From Lepus europaeus (taxonomy: Eukaryota; Chordata; Mammalia; Lagomorpha; Leporidae), in NCBI RefSeq assembly GCF_033115175.1, contig NC_084829.1, forward strand, positions 134,016,996 to 134,080,995: a stretch of 64,000 nucleotides of DNA, in the 5' to 3' direction. The notes beneath the pieces are model-generated. The model searched no databases and was not told where the DNA came from. It worked only from the letters and a program-made list of their open reading frames with translations. Within the stretch, counting starts at the first letter, position 1; every line of letters begins with the position of its first letter. The position numbers and the translations under genes were made by a program. Shown piece after piece: positions 34,700 to 44,434 of the stretch.

Positions 34700-35043
34700 T
34701 TTTTTTTTTTTTTGACAGGCAGAGTGGACAGTGAGAGAGAGAGAGACAGAGAGAAAGGTCTTCCTTTTGCCGTTGGTTCACCCTCCAATGGCCGCCGTGG
34801 TAGCGCGCTGCGGCCAGCGCACCGTGCTGTTCCGATGGCAGGAGCCAGGTGCTTCTCCTGGTCTCCCATGGGGTGCAGGACCCAAGGACTTGGGCCATCC
34901 TCCACTGCACTCCCTGGCCACAGCAGAGAGTTGGCCTGGAAGAGGGGCAACCGGGACAGGATCGGTGCCCTGACCGGGACTAGAACCCGGTGTGCCGGCG
35001 CCGCAAGGCGGAGGATTAGCCTAGTGAGCCGCGGCGCCGGCCC
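34700..35043 (-). mobile_element. Young CSINE, minus strand, in an older SINE tail
   Basis: Well-preserved CSINE in reverse, from a T-run and 'gacaggcagagtggacagtg' to the complement of the head 'gagccgcggcgccggccc'. TSD CAAAAAAATAATCTTT-like at about 34685-34700 and 35044-35060. Confidence 0.95.
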
Positions 35044-35530
35044 ACAAAAAAATAATCTTTAAAACAGCAAACTATCACAAAAAATTTTTATGAACTGTAT
35101 ATCAACAAATTGTAAAACCTAGAAGAAATGAATAAATTTCTGAGCATATATAACTACCAAAATTGAGTCCTAAGCACAATGAAAACATGAGCGACAAATA
35201 ACAAGCCATGAGACTGAATCAACAATAAAACTCCCAACAAAGAAAAGCCAGGATTGAATGATTTCATGGCTGAATTTTATCACACCTTAAAAGAAGAATT
35301 AATACAATTTTATTATCAAACTATTCCAGATAATTGAAATATATGGAACCCTTTCAAACTCATTTTATGAGGCCAGCTTTACTCCAATACCAAAGCCAGA
35401 TAAGGATTCAACAAAAAAGGAGAAAACTAAAGACCAATATTTCCAATGAACATCGATGCAAAATTTCTCAACAAAATACCAGCAAATCAACAACAAAGTC
35501 TAATACTCAGAATCAATATGGCTGAATAGA

Positions 35531-37450
35531 AAAGATCTGCATCCTCCTTAGAAAAAAATATTACAAAAAAGGGATGAAAAACCACATTTCCAGGTGATTT
35601 TCTAAGGGAAATCTTCAGTAAAGAAGTGAAGGGAAGTACATATAGCATGGAGACTCAAAAAAATAAAAAAATCAGCAGTTGGCAAGAGAGAAAACAAAAC
35701 AAAACAAAAAAAACACGTTACTTCTACCACTGCTATTATCACTTCTCCAAACACAATATCCTGGCCAGAAGACACCATCTTGCTGGAAAAGGGGTTCTGC
35801 ACACAGAATATTAGATCTGAGGATGCTGACTGAAGTAACACTTCAGAAAAGAGGTAACAAGAACCGCAAACAGCACACAGACTCCAAAAGCCAGCAGAGA
35901 GAGAAACAAAGCATGACATTGACATTGCCAGCTGATCCCCCTTTCCACTCCTATTCTGGTTTTCTGGCCAGGGGACACCATCTTCCCAGGAAAAGAGTTC
36001 TCTACGTAATATATTAGCATTGAGAAGACTGACTGTGGGAAAAGCTTTAGTGAAGAAAAGTGACAAGACCTGCTAACAGCACTGATTCTCAAGGCCAGTA
36101 GACAGAGAACAAAGAGCACAATCCATTACCTACCACTCCCTCCTTAGGTCTCCAGCTGGGAGATGTCATCTTGCCTGAAACAGGTAAGCAAAAAGTGGCA
36201 CAACTACCACCACTGTCACAGATGGGCAGCTCCAACTACAGGAGAATTCCATAGCTCTTACTGAATTTAAATCAAGTCTATAGAGCTGAATGAAATCTGT
36301 GCAATTACTTTGCTCCAAAAAATTGAACCCTCACTGCCTGCCTACATCCACAAATCTCTAAACCCAAATCTCATGTGTCTTATGAGGAAGCAAGCAGCCC
36401 CTATGCTACCAGAAGCCCCCAGCAATAGTAAGAACATTATCCGTGGCAGTGAGGAGACGGTATAATCCTTCAGCCACAGGAGTTCTGGGCACAAGCCTTG
36501 GAGCTACATTTGATTGCTCTGTGCCATCTGGGGAACTTCACTTGGCTTCTTGGGACTAGAAACAGGCAGCAGCCCATACACAATCCCAATTGAGGAAACT
36601 CCTATTTCAGGTCTTACTTCAAGGTGCACAAACCCCAGCTTCACTTTTGCATCCCCTGCAGGAACTGGGACATCCTCCTCTGTGCCCTAAAACTGGGATT
36701 GTTGCTGCTGATGATATAAGTCCTGTAGTAACTCACACTCATCTGTGGGATCTAGAGAGTGCGACCTGCTTTTCTGTGCATCAGGCAGGTGACTGCCAGT
36801 ACACAATCCCCAGCAACTGTCTGGAACTCAAACTTTGAAGGCTGAGTAAAGAATCCACTATATCCTGCAGCTACAGAACTATGACTGTTAGTACTCTATT
36901 ACCCAGAGTCATGGAAACATACCCTTCAGGACCTAGAGAAGAGCCTACCTGCATTCCAAAATAATCCAGACCCATGTCTCCCAGTGTATAATCTTCAACA
37001 CAATCTGTATTCACCCTATAGTATTTGGGCAAGGTCTCAGTGCTGGGACTTAGGCTTTGGGTATCACAAGCTTCAGAATTAGTCTTGTGCACACAGAAGG
37101 ACCTGGGGGTATCCACATCATACAATTAAAAGACCCTAACTATTAGTGCCACAATCCCCAGCATCATACTGACTTGCCTGGTAGTCAAGCAAACAGCCTC
37201 CATTGTGTCCCAAGAGCATCCAAAATATGACTATATCCATCAAAAACCCTAGAGTGATTGACACCCACATATCTGGAAACTAAACACACACCTTTGCAAG
37301 TTCACATCCATTTCAAAATCATACTACTATCTCCACAAACTGCTGTAGAATAGACAACTGTGCCCATTTTATACTCTACTGGCACTGATTTCCACTGAAG
37401 TAATCACCCAGAGGTAACATTTCAGGGCTCATTTAAAACTAAATCCAAAT
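35531..37450 (+). mobile_element. L1 5'UTR-like insertion with tandem monomers
   Basis: A 1.9-kb block splitting old L1 ORF2. The first part carries tandem units (35590-36190). The rest is parallel to the 17.6-18.3 kb leader: 'gaattccatagctcttactg', 'caattactttgctcca', and alternating C-rich phrases. No ORF1 follows; at about 37450 the sequence passes into a (GA)n tract and then older L1 ORF2. It is most likely a truncated L1 promoter region. Confidence 0.6.
35590..36190 (+). repeat. ~200-bp tandem monomers
   Basis: Ordered motif sets recur with a period of about 200 bp: 'tggccagaagacaccatctt' (35762), 'tggccaggggacaccatctt' (35963) and 'ccagctgggagatgtcatct' (36153). In between come 'aggtaacaagaaccgcaaac' versus 'agtgacaagacctgctaaca', and 'ccagcagagagagaaac' versus 'ccagtagacagagaac'. 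Each unit has an ACACCATCTT core, the reverse complement of a YY1-type AAGATGG site. A partial unit precedes at about 35590-35690. Confidence 0.75.
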
Positions 37451-37494
37451 CAATAATTTCAGTGACATCCCACATTGCATCTGTTTATTATTTA

Positions 37495-37513
37495 TTTATT
37501 TACAGAGAAAGGG

Positions 37514-37555
<42 letters not shown>
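37495..37555 (+). repeat. (GA)n with SINE-like A/T start
   Basis: 'ttatttatttacagagaaag' followed by roughly 18 GA units. It may be the remnant of a minus CSINE tail, or a simple repeat at the end of the inserted block. Confidence 0.85.
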
Positions 37556-37556
<1 letters not shown>

Positions 37557-38282
37557 TGAATCCAACCCTGTATCCACAAAATCATATATCAAATCAAAGT
37601 GGATTTATCCCAGAGATGTGAGAGTGCTTCAACAGTCAAAAATGAATGAATATCACAAATCACATCAACAGAATAAAGAACGAAAGCCATATGATCATCT
37701 CAACGGGCGCAGAGAAATCACTCATTAAGATGCACAGAGAAATCACTCATTAAGATTCAGCATTTTGGGGCCAGCGCTGTGGCATAGTGGGTAAAGCCTC
37801 CCCCTGCAGTGCCAGCATTCCATATGGGCACCGGTTCGAATCCTGGATGCTCCATTTCTGATCCAGCTCTCTGCAATGGCCTGGGAAAGCAGTAGAGGAT
37901 GGCTCAAGTCCTTGGGCCCCTGCACCCATGTGGGAGACCTGGAAGAAGCTCCTGGCTCCTAGCTCCTGGCTTCAGATCGGTGTAGCGCCAGCCGTTGTAG
38001 CCATCGGGGAAATGAACCATTGAATGGAGGATCTCTCTCTTTCTCTCTACCTCTGCCTCTCTGTAACTCTGACTTTCAAATAAATAAACAAATCTTTCAA
38101 AAAAAAAAGGACTCAGCATTTCTCCATGATTTAAAATAATAAATTAGGGAAAAAAGGAAAATACCTCAAAATTATAAAGGACTATGTATGATAAACAAAC
38201 AGCCAATATCACACTGAGCAAGGAAAAGTGGAAAACACTTCCCCCTCAGGTCTGAAATAGGACAAGGATGTTCACTTTGACT
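37556..38282 (+). mobile_element. Old L1 ORF2, RT region, split by CSINE
   Basis: ORF2 RT codons ('aagtggatttatcccagaga', 'aaatcacatcaacagaataa', 'tatgatcatctcaacgggcg', 'aaccaatatcacactgagca'-like) in plus orientation at 37556-37768 and 38107-38282. A 24-bp tandem duplication ('agagaaatcactcattaaga' twice) sits at 37709-37755. Not functional. Confidence 0.83.
37769..38106 (+). mobile_element. CSINE with canonical B box
   Basis: CSINE (head 'ggggccagcgctgtggcata') with a perfect polymerase III B box GGTTCGAATCC at 37833-37843. Tail 'aaataaataaacaaatcttt' plus A-run. The flanks GATTCAGCATTT and GACTCAGCATTT form the TSD. Confidence 0.95.
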
Positions 38283-38997
38283 ATGACCTTGTCTAAATAA
38301 GATTGAAGTCGGTGAACTCAAAAGGCTTCCATAGTCCTGGCAACTCATGACTAGAGCCTAGGGAGATTTCTGATGCCATAAACAAGAGTGTCAATTTGTT
38401 AAGTCAACAACAGGAGTCACTGTGTACTTACTCCTTGTGTAGTATCTCTTTCCTTAATGTGTTGTTCAATGTGAATTAATGCTATAACTAGTAGTGAAAC
38501 AGTATTTTACACTTTATGTTCTGTGTGGGTGTAAACTGATGAAATCTTTACTTAATATATACTAAGTTGATCTTCTGTAGGTAAAGATAATTGAAAATGA
38601 ATCATGCACAGTTTTAGCCAGGTGGCCGCACGGCCCAGCTACCTGAACCAGGCTCCACCCCCATCCTAATGGGATTCACTGCTCCTGCTTCCCTGCCCGC
38701 CCTCAGGCAAAGCTCTCTTGTCTCTGCTCCCTGCTCTCTTGGCCTCTCTTGGCTTCTCTCCACCTCTCCTCTCTTCTCCCTCCTCTCTGTCTGTCTCTTT
38801 TACAGTCTCCCCTTTTTCCTTCGCCGCCCCTTCACTCCGGTCTGTAGGGTGCTCCCCAATAAACCCTTTCCCTTAAAAAAAAAAAAAGAAAGAAAATGAA
38901 TCTTGATGTGAATGGAATGGTAGAGGGAGCAGGAGATGGGAGGTTGCAGGTGGGAGGGAAGTTATGGGGGAGGGAGCCATTGTAATCCATAAGCTGT
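38283..38997 (+). mobile_element. L1 3'UTR segment nested in L1 ORF2
   Basis: Rabbit-type L1 3'UTR in plus orientation at 38283-38603 and 38903-38997 ('caacaggagtcactgtgtac', 'ctataactagtagtgaaaca', 'gatgaaatctttacttaata', purine tract, 'agccattgtaatccataagc'). It is interrupted by an A-tailed retrosequence. It ends at 'ctgtac', short of the usual terminal ATTCATTAAATAAA and poly(A), and is bracketed by a repeated ORF2 stretch (38214 and 38999). Confidence 0.82.
38604..38891 (+). mobile_element. A-tailed retrosequence with LTR-like body
   Basis: A 288-bp insert between copies of GAAAATGAATC (38593-38603 and 38892-38902). It ends in AATAAA (at about 38860), 10 bases of 'ccctttccctt' and poly(A), so it was reverse-transcribed from a polyadenylated RNA by L1. 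The body is C- and CT-rich ('cctctcttggcttctctcca') and looks like the 3' part of an LTR-terminated or short Pol II transcript. No other copy was noticed in the window. The source is unknown. Confidence 0.75.
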
Positions 38998-39285
38998 ACT
39001 GAGCAAGGAAAAGTGGAAAGCATTCCCCCCTCAGATCAGGATGTTCACTTTCATAATTCTTACTCAATACAGTATGGGAATTACTAGCAAGAGCAAGTAG
39101 GTAGAAGAAATAATGGAGTTTGAAATTGGAAAATGAGAAGTCAAAATATCCGTGTTTGCAAGTGACATGATGTACACTGAAAACCCTAGACATGCAGCCA
39201 GAAAAAGTTGCTAGGACTGATAAACCAATTCAGGAAAGTAATAGGATTCAAAATCAATATACAAAATATTAGAATTCTTTGAAAT
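38998..39285 (+). mobile_element. Old L1 ORF2 continuation
   Basis: ORF2 codons following the RT active-site region ('attactagcaagagcaagta', 'gcaagtgacatgatgtacac', 'aaaaccctagacatgcagcc'). It re-uses the stretch 'actgagcaaggaaaagtgga' already present at 38214. Confidence 0.8.
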
Positions 39286-39289
39286 GCTG

Positions 39290-40150
39290 GGGGTGGGGGG
39301 AGATGGATAAGGTGCCTGCCTCACCCCATGAAGGGAGAGTGCATTGCTTTTCTCCCCACAAAGGTGTGCTGTAACTAGTAGGAAGGAAGTTGCCACCTTA
39401 ATCAGCTGACTAGAGGCTACTGTAACCTGCACACGGCTGGGGAATTTTATTGGGGGGTACATCTATGGGCCCCACTGCCTTTGAGTCTGGCCTGGAAGGC
39501 TGGTGGTTGATGGGGCATCCACTTAGGTATGTGATGCACTCCCCTTTCCTCATTCCATCAGGGCACCAGGACTCAACCTGCCAAGGTGGAGCACTGGCAG
39601 CTTCTATTAGGCAGTCAGTTGGCTCTGGGAATGCCATGGCTCTCTCCATGGATGCAAGAGGTTTGCATGGCTGAGAATGTATCCCCTGCTCCCTGTGACT
39701 GTGGAAGCTCTGTGAGCTATTACTATGAGAATTCTGTGACTGTGCAACAGGGAATGGGATACAGCTGGGTCTTTGGGCAATCCCTGTGTCTGGTCTCAGA
39801 GATTCAGATTACTCTGAGTGCCTGGGTGGGTCAAGGCAGAAGGTATAACACTCACATTGAGGAGTGCACAGATTCTTTGTGTGGTTCATGTGCCTCTGTG
39901 GGTGGGGTGTGTAGCCACAGAGGATTCACCCTGGACAGTTAGTTCACTTTGGCAAGAGGGGAGGCTGTGATCACATGAGCCAACGTGATTATACTCTCCC
40001 TTGCTTATGATAGAGGAGATCTACCACCCCCAACTTGGGTGTCACTCAGGAGTTTTGTGATATCATCAAGCACAAGCTAGAGCTCCCAGACCCCACCTAG
40101 TACATGCCTCTAGATATCCCCTGAAGGAGCAGACACTCCACTAATCCATA
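39290..40150 (+). mobile_element. L1 5'UTR-like block
   Basis: Leader sequence homologous by block order to 20.97-21.2 and 22.4-22.6 kb ('cactgcctttgagtctggcc', 'caacctgccaaggtggagca', 'cagtcagttggctctgggaa'), leading into ORF1 at 40.2 kb. A 118-codon open frame at 39586-39942 is not conserved between the copies and is not supported as a gene. Confidence 0.7.
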
Positions 40151-40154
40151 AAGG

Positions 40155-40530
40155 CATATTTCAAAGATAAAAGCCATCAGAAGAGAAAACCAACAAGTGT
40201 TTCCACAAATGCCTAAAAGTTATCACAGAAATGCTAGAAACACCAGTAAGGAATATAATATGAGTCCCCAAAAGGAACAAAAAAAAATACTTCAGTATTA
40301 TAATATGAAGATTAAGAGATTGATGAAATGCCTAGAAAGGAATTCAGAAGAATGATAGGATGATCATAAGATTATTCAAAAACACAGAGAAGCAAATGCA
40401 TGAGATAAAGAAATCCATACATGATAAAGATAAGAAATTCTACCAGGAAATGGAGATATTGAAGAGAAATCAAACTGAAATTTATAAATACAAAATACCG
40501 CATAATGGCCAAATCAATTCTGAAAAAAAG
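40155..40530 (+). mobile_element. L1 ORF1 N-terminal remnant
   Basis: Leader end and ORF1 N-terminal/coiled-coil codons: 'tttccacaaatgcctaaaag', 'gattgatgaaatgcctagaa', 'attattcaaaaacacagaga', 'agaaatcaaactgaaattta'. It is cut before the RRM domain. Confidence 0.8.
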
Positions 40531-41215
40531 AAAAAAATGGGCTCTGACTTCAAAACACCCTGCAAAGTAATAATAGCCAAAACAGCATAATAATCACATT
40601 AAAAAAGGAGAAAGAGGAGGAGGAGGAAGAAAATGAGAAGAAGGAGGAGGAGGAGGAAGAGAAGGAAAAGAAGAGGAGGAGCAGGAAGATGAAAAGAGCA
40701 CACACACCAATGGAGCAACATGGAGCACTCAGAAATAAACCCATGTAGAAATAAACTGATTTTGAAAGGCAACAAGAACATACATTGGGAAAAGGAAAAG
40801 TCTCTTCAATATATGGTGCTGGGAAAACTGAATGCCTGTATGAAGAAAGATTAAACTTTAACCCCTCCCCATATACAAACATTATCTCCAAGTGGATCAA
40901 AGACTTAAATATTAGTAACAAAACTATGAAGCTATGAGGAAAAGAGGAAAAATGTCTCAGGACATTGGCCCAGATAAAAGTTTTTTGGATATGACCCCAA
41001 GATCACAGGCAAGGAAAGCAGAATTTGACAATGAGATTATATCACACTTAGAACAAAACAAAACATCTGTTCTATAAAGGACAAAATAAAAAGAGTAAAA
41101 AAGACAATCTCTGGAATGGAGTAAAATATTTGCAAATTAGTCAACCAAAATGCATCAGGAATTGAAATACCTAATCGGAAAAAATTCAAATAATCCTATA
41201 AAAATGGGCAAATTT
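40531..41215 (+). mobile_element. L1 ORF2 fragment with (GGA)n
   Basis: ORF2 post-RT codons ('ccaaaacagcataataatca', 'atggtgctgggaaaactgaa', 'tctccaagtggatcaaagac', 'gacattggcccagataaaag'). A purine (GGA/GAA)n tract of about 90 bp at 40600-40690 interrupts the frame. It abuts the CSDE1 pseudogene at about 41216. Confidence 0.82.
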
Positions 41216-44176
41216 GGATGCAGCAGCAGTTATATTCTTTATTAACTTGATAGATCATTTTTTCTTGCTCTTTAATACTAGTAACTTTCATCCTTTGAAA
41301 CTTGTGTTAAAGAAAAATCAGCAAATACTACCAAACAAGCAGTGTTTGATTATCTAAGCAAGATGAGCTCCAATCCAAATCTTCACAGCAATGTGCACAT
41401 TGGGCACCCAAAGGTACATCAGCAGCCCTGTATAAAACTAGGTTTATTGAAAAATATTACCTTGTGTAGATTTATTCAGTTTCTAGGACAAAAAAACTAG
41501 ACTTTTCTTATACTGTTCACGGTATAAAGGCAACCTGCAAGTCTTAAAAGCAGGAGATGATGATGAGTTTGAAATGTCATCTGACAGGCGGACAGGGAAA
41601 CACATTGCAGTTAAACTAGTGAAGATAAAATCAGAAATCCTCCTTGAAGAATGAATGATTGTACGAGTTGTATGTGATATTCCTCATAATTTAGTATATC
41701 TCCATCTGCTTTACTCATGCCAGAATCCAATCGAGAGTGCATGCTACAAAAACAATGGGAAGTGTTTTATCTGACTTATGTCCCTATAGATGTTGAAGGG
41801 AATGTTCAGCAGGAAACTAGAGATAAAATTATCATTGCAATTGATAACAATAAACATACTGGTCCTGAAAGTATTTGGACATTATGCTGTTGACAAAGAA
41901 ACAAGCCTTCTGTCAGGGAGTAGTTCCTTCCATGAAGGAGGCTTTATTGAGAAAGATGAAATTGGAAAATAAGTACTCTTTTGCTATGGTGAATATAGAA
42001 AAATGACAGTTTGGAGGTGACATGCAATTCACTCTCGTGGATAGAAATGGTAAAGAAGTTGCAACAGATGTCAGACAATTGCTTCAAGGAATGGTCAATT
42101 TTAAAGATATCGCTATCAAACATTTTGAAGAAACTGTAACCAAAGTTATAACAAAAGCAGCCATTAAAAAATCAGAATGACACATTGCCAGGATACACCA
42201 AAGTTGATTCCTGAAGATCTTCCCTTTGGAGCCAAAGATAACAAATCCAAGGTAACCTTGCTAGTAGGCAACCATATTAAGTTCAATATTTCAATAGATC
42301 AATATGAACATTTAGAATAAACAACCAGCATAGAAATTCTATCAAATACATTTCAGTTCACTAATGAAGCCAGAGAAATGGGTGTGACTGCTGCCATGAG
42401 AGATGGTTTGGGTTTCATCGAGTGTGTGGATTGTGATGCTCTAATGTTTTTTATTTTAGTGAAATTCTAGATGGGGACCCATTCCATATTGCAGATGAAG
42501 TAGAGTCTACTGCAGTTCCTGACATTTCTCTGCCCTAAAATATCATACTATTAGGATTGAAAAGCTTCACAAGGTCACAGTTTCATTCCATTCTCTCTTA
42601 GATAGTCATTATTTGGGCACTGTAGAAAACGAAGCCACTAGTTCTAGTTCTAAAACACTAGCCCAGATAAAGGTAGAGAGATGGAAGCTAAGGGTGGCAT
42701 TATTACTTACGATGTTTGGGTGAACCTGACCTTCACTTTCAAGCCAAAGATGTGGAAGGACCTACTTCTCCTCAAATAGAAGGTCAGGTTGAATTTAGTA
42801 TTTGTGGCAAACAAGGCCCTGACCAGCTTCTGTGTGACTTTTCAATCATAATGGAAACTCCATGAGGCTCTTGGGGTATATGGCAACTCTGAAGGGTAAT
42901 TTTGGATTTGTTAAAGCAGCCAATCATGGTAAGGAAATCTTTTTCAATTACAGTGAATTCTCTGGTGATGTTGACAGCCTGGAACTGGAGACATGGTTGA
43001 GTGCAGTTTATCTAGAGGCAAAGGCAGCAGAATCAGTGCTGAAAAAGAGGACAAAGCACACTCAGTGAGTAGCAGTATTGAGAGAGTTGATACCACCTTC
43101 TACTCTGGTAAAGTCATTTACCCGCTAAGGAGTGTTGATCCAGCACAGACAGAGCGCCGAGGAATGATTGAGATTGTGGAGGAGGGAGATATGAAAGGTG
43201 AGGCCTATCTATTTTGCCTAGTTGGAAGAAACAAAGAAGACTGCTTGCAGAGAGGGAAGACAGTCAATTCCCAGGTCTGTGTCCTGAGCCAAAATGCAGA
43301 GTATGGCCTACATCATCATATTAATGTGTATGGCCAGGGTGGAGTGTGTGAAAGATCAGTTTGGCTTCACAAAGTATGAAGTAGGAGACAACATGAAGCT
43401 CTTTTGCCACGTGAAAGTTCAGGATGGCACTGAGCTAGAGGCAGATGAAGTGGAGTTCTTGGTGATTCTTAACCAGTACACTAGCAAGTGCAGCAGCTGT
43501 TATGTTTGGTGAGTCTGTGAGGGTCCCAAGGCTGTTGCAGCTCACTGGCCTGATTGCATGGTCAGTCATTTGAAAAGCACCACCTTGGATGAAGCCTCCA
43601 ACCTAACAGTTCATCATCAGCCAAGGGGACCAGATAACTCAATGAGATTTGGTGCAGAAAGAACTCTCAAGGGGTGTCATGGACTAACAGCATCTACAAA
43701 GCATAATGGATCACTAATGTGTTATAATCTAGCTGGGGGCATCTGGTGAAGGGTATTGAGTATCTCCCTCTTCATTACTCCCAAAATCTAGAATACTTAC
43801 TCTGTTCATCTATTGCAACAATCATAACACCTTCCTTGTGTTATGCTTAAAAACATAAATAAATTTAAGAAACCTACTTTAAAATTATGCACATTTTCAG
43901 CCTGGAAAACTTAATATGGCAACTTACTGTATCAATTTAAGGAGCTTCACTTGGTGCATTTAGTGCAATTGGTAATTGTGAAACCCACTTCACCTATGTG
44001 ATTGAAAAATACAGAAGGATCTTTTTAGCCCTATGAAATTCTGCATTTGATATTTAGCATATACACGACCTTCGTAACTTCTGGTAAGGTGTTCTGCCTA
44101 AGCATTGAGTTGCATTCTTTTCCTTTCCTTCCTGTTCAGTATGCTTCTATTCTGAGGACCATAGGATGGCAAAATA
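41216..44176 (+). pseudogene. CSDE1: CSDE1 (UNR) processed pseudogene
   Basis: Intronless retrocopy of cold-shock-domain-containing E1, a cytoplasmic RNA-binding protein with several cold-shock domains that controls mRNA translation and stability. The ATG-equivalent is at 41363 and the stop-equivalent at 43685-43687 (about 2.3 kb, close to the full CDS), with about 150 bp of 5'UTR-like sequence and a 3'UTR-like region to about 44.17 kb. Recognisable stretches in order include a first cold-shock domain near 41.45-41.6 kb, 'EVATDV'-type codons at 42.05 kb, 'EIFFNYSEFSGDVDSLELE' at 42.93 kb and '[16 protein letters not shown]' at 43.62 kb. An early stop (TGA at 41652) and several frameshifts abolish the frame. 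An L1 tail follows at 44188. Fusion of many exons without introns shows retrotransposition. Confidence 0.93.
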
Positions 44177-44187
44177 CATTACTTTTT

Positions 44188-44403
44188 CTTTTATTAAACT
44201 TTTATTTAATGAATATAAATTTCCAAAATACAGCTTATGGATTACAATGGCTTCCCCCCTCCCATAACTTCCCTCCCACCCGCAACCCTCCCCTTTCCCG
44301 CTCCCTCTTCCCTTCCATTCACATCAAGATTCATTTTCAATTCTCTTTATATACAGAAGATCAGTTTAGTATATATTAAGTAAAGATTTCAACAGTTTGC
44401 CCC
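44188..44403 (-). mobile_element. L1 3' end, minus strand, with TSD
   Basis: 5'-truncated L1 tail: complement of the terminus, pyrimidine tract 'cttcccccctcccataactt', 'cacatcaagattcattttca'. TSD CATTACTTTTT at 44177-44187 and 44404-44414. The same 11-mer occurs a third time at 44424-44434. Confidence 0.9.
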
Positions 44404-44434
44404 CATTACTTTTTAAAATTACACATTACTTTTT

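Larger units (their letters stand above)
33710..35530 (+). mobile_element. Old L1 ORF2 continuation, nested
   Basis: ORF2 codons just before the RT: 'aataaacactgaaaaaaaaa', 'gacagatcttctggactaat', 'aacaaagaaaagccaggatt', 'gatttcatggctgaatttta', 'aagaccaatatttccaatg'. Blocks are separated by three CSINEs (33889, about 34385 and 34700). It continues the L1 of 30815-33150 and resumes at 37556 after a 2-kb interruption. Confidence 0.82.

Noticed and set aside
34462-35062. Long overlapping frames with Ser/Leu and Arg/Glu runs
   Set aside because: These are translations of CSINE cores and their (CT)n/(GA)n tails; the same peptides recur at nearly every CSINE in the window.
35590-36190. CRISPR-like array of spaced repeats
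   Set aside because: Units are ~200 bp, imperfect and within eukaryotic L1-type sequence; no short identical repeats with unique spacers or cas genes.
37833-37843. tRNA gene suggested by a perfect B box
   Set aside because: The B box belongs to a CSINE head; no cloverleaf or anticodon arm is formed, and the SINE tail follows.
39586-39942. 118-codon plus-strand open frame
   Set aside because: Lies in L1 5'UTR-like sequence; the parallel blocks at 21.0 and 22.5 kb do not keep the frame.
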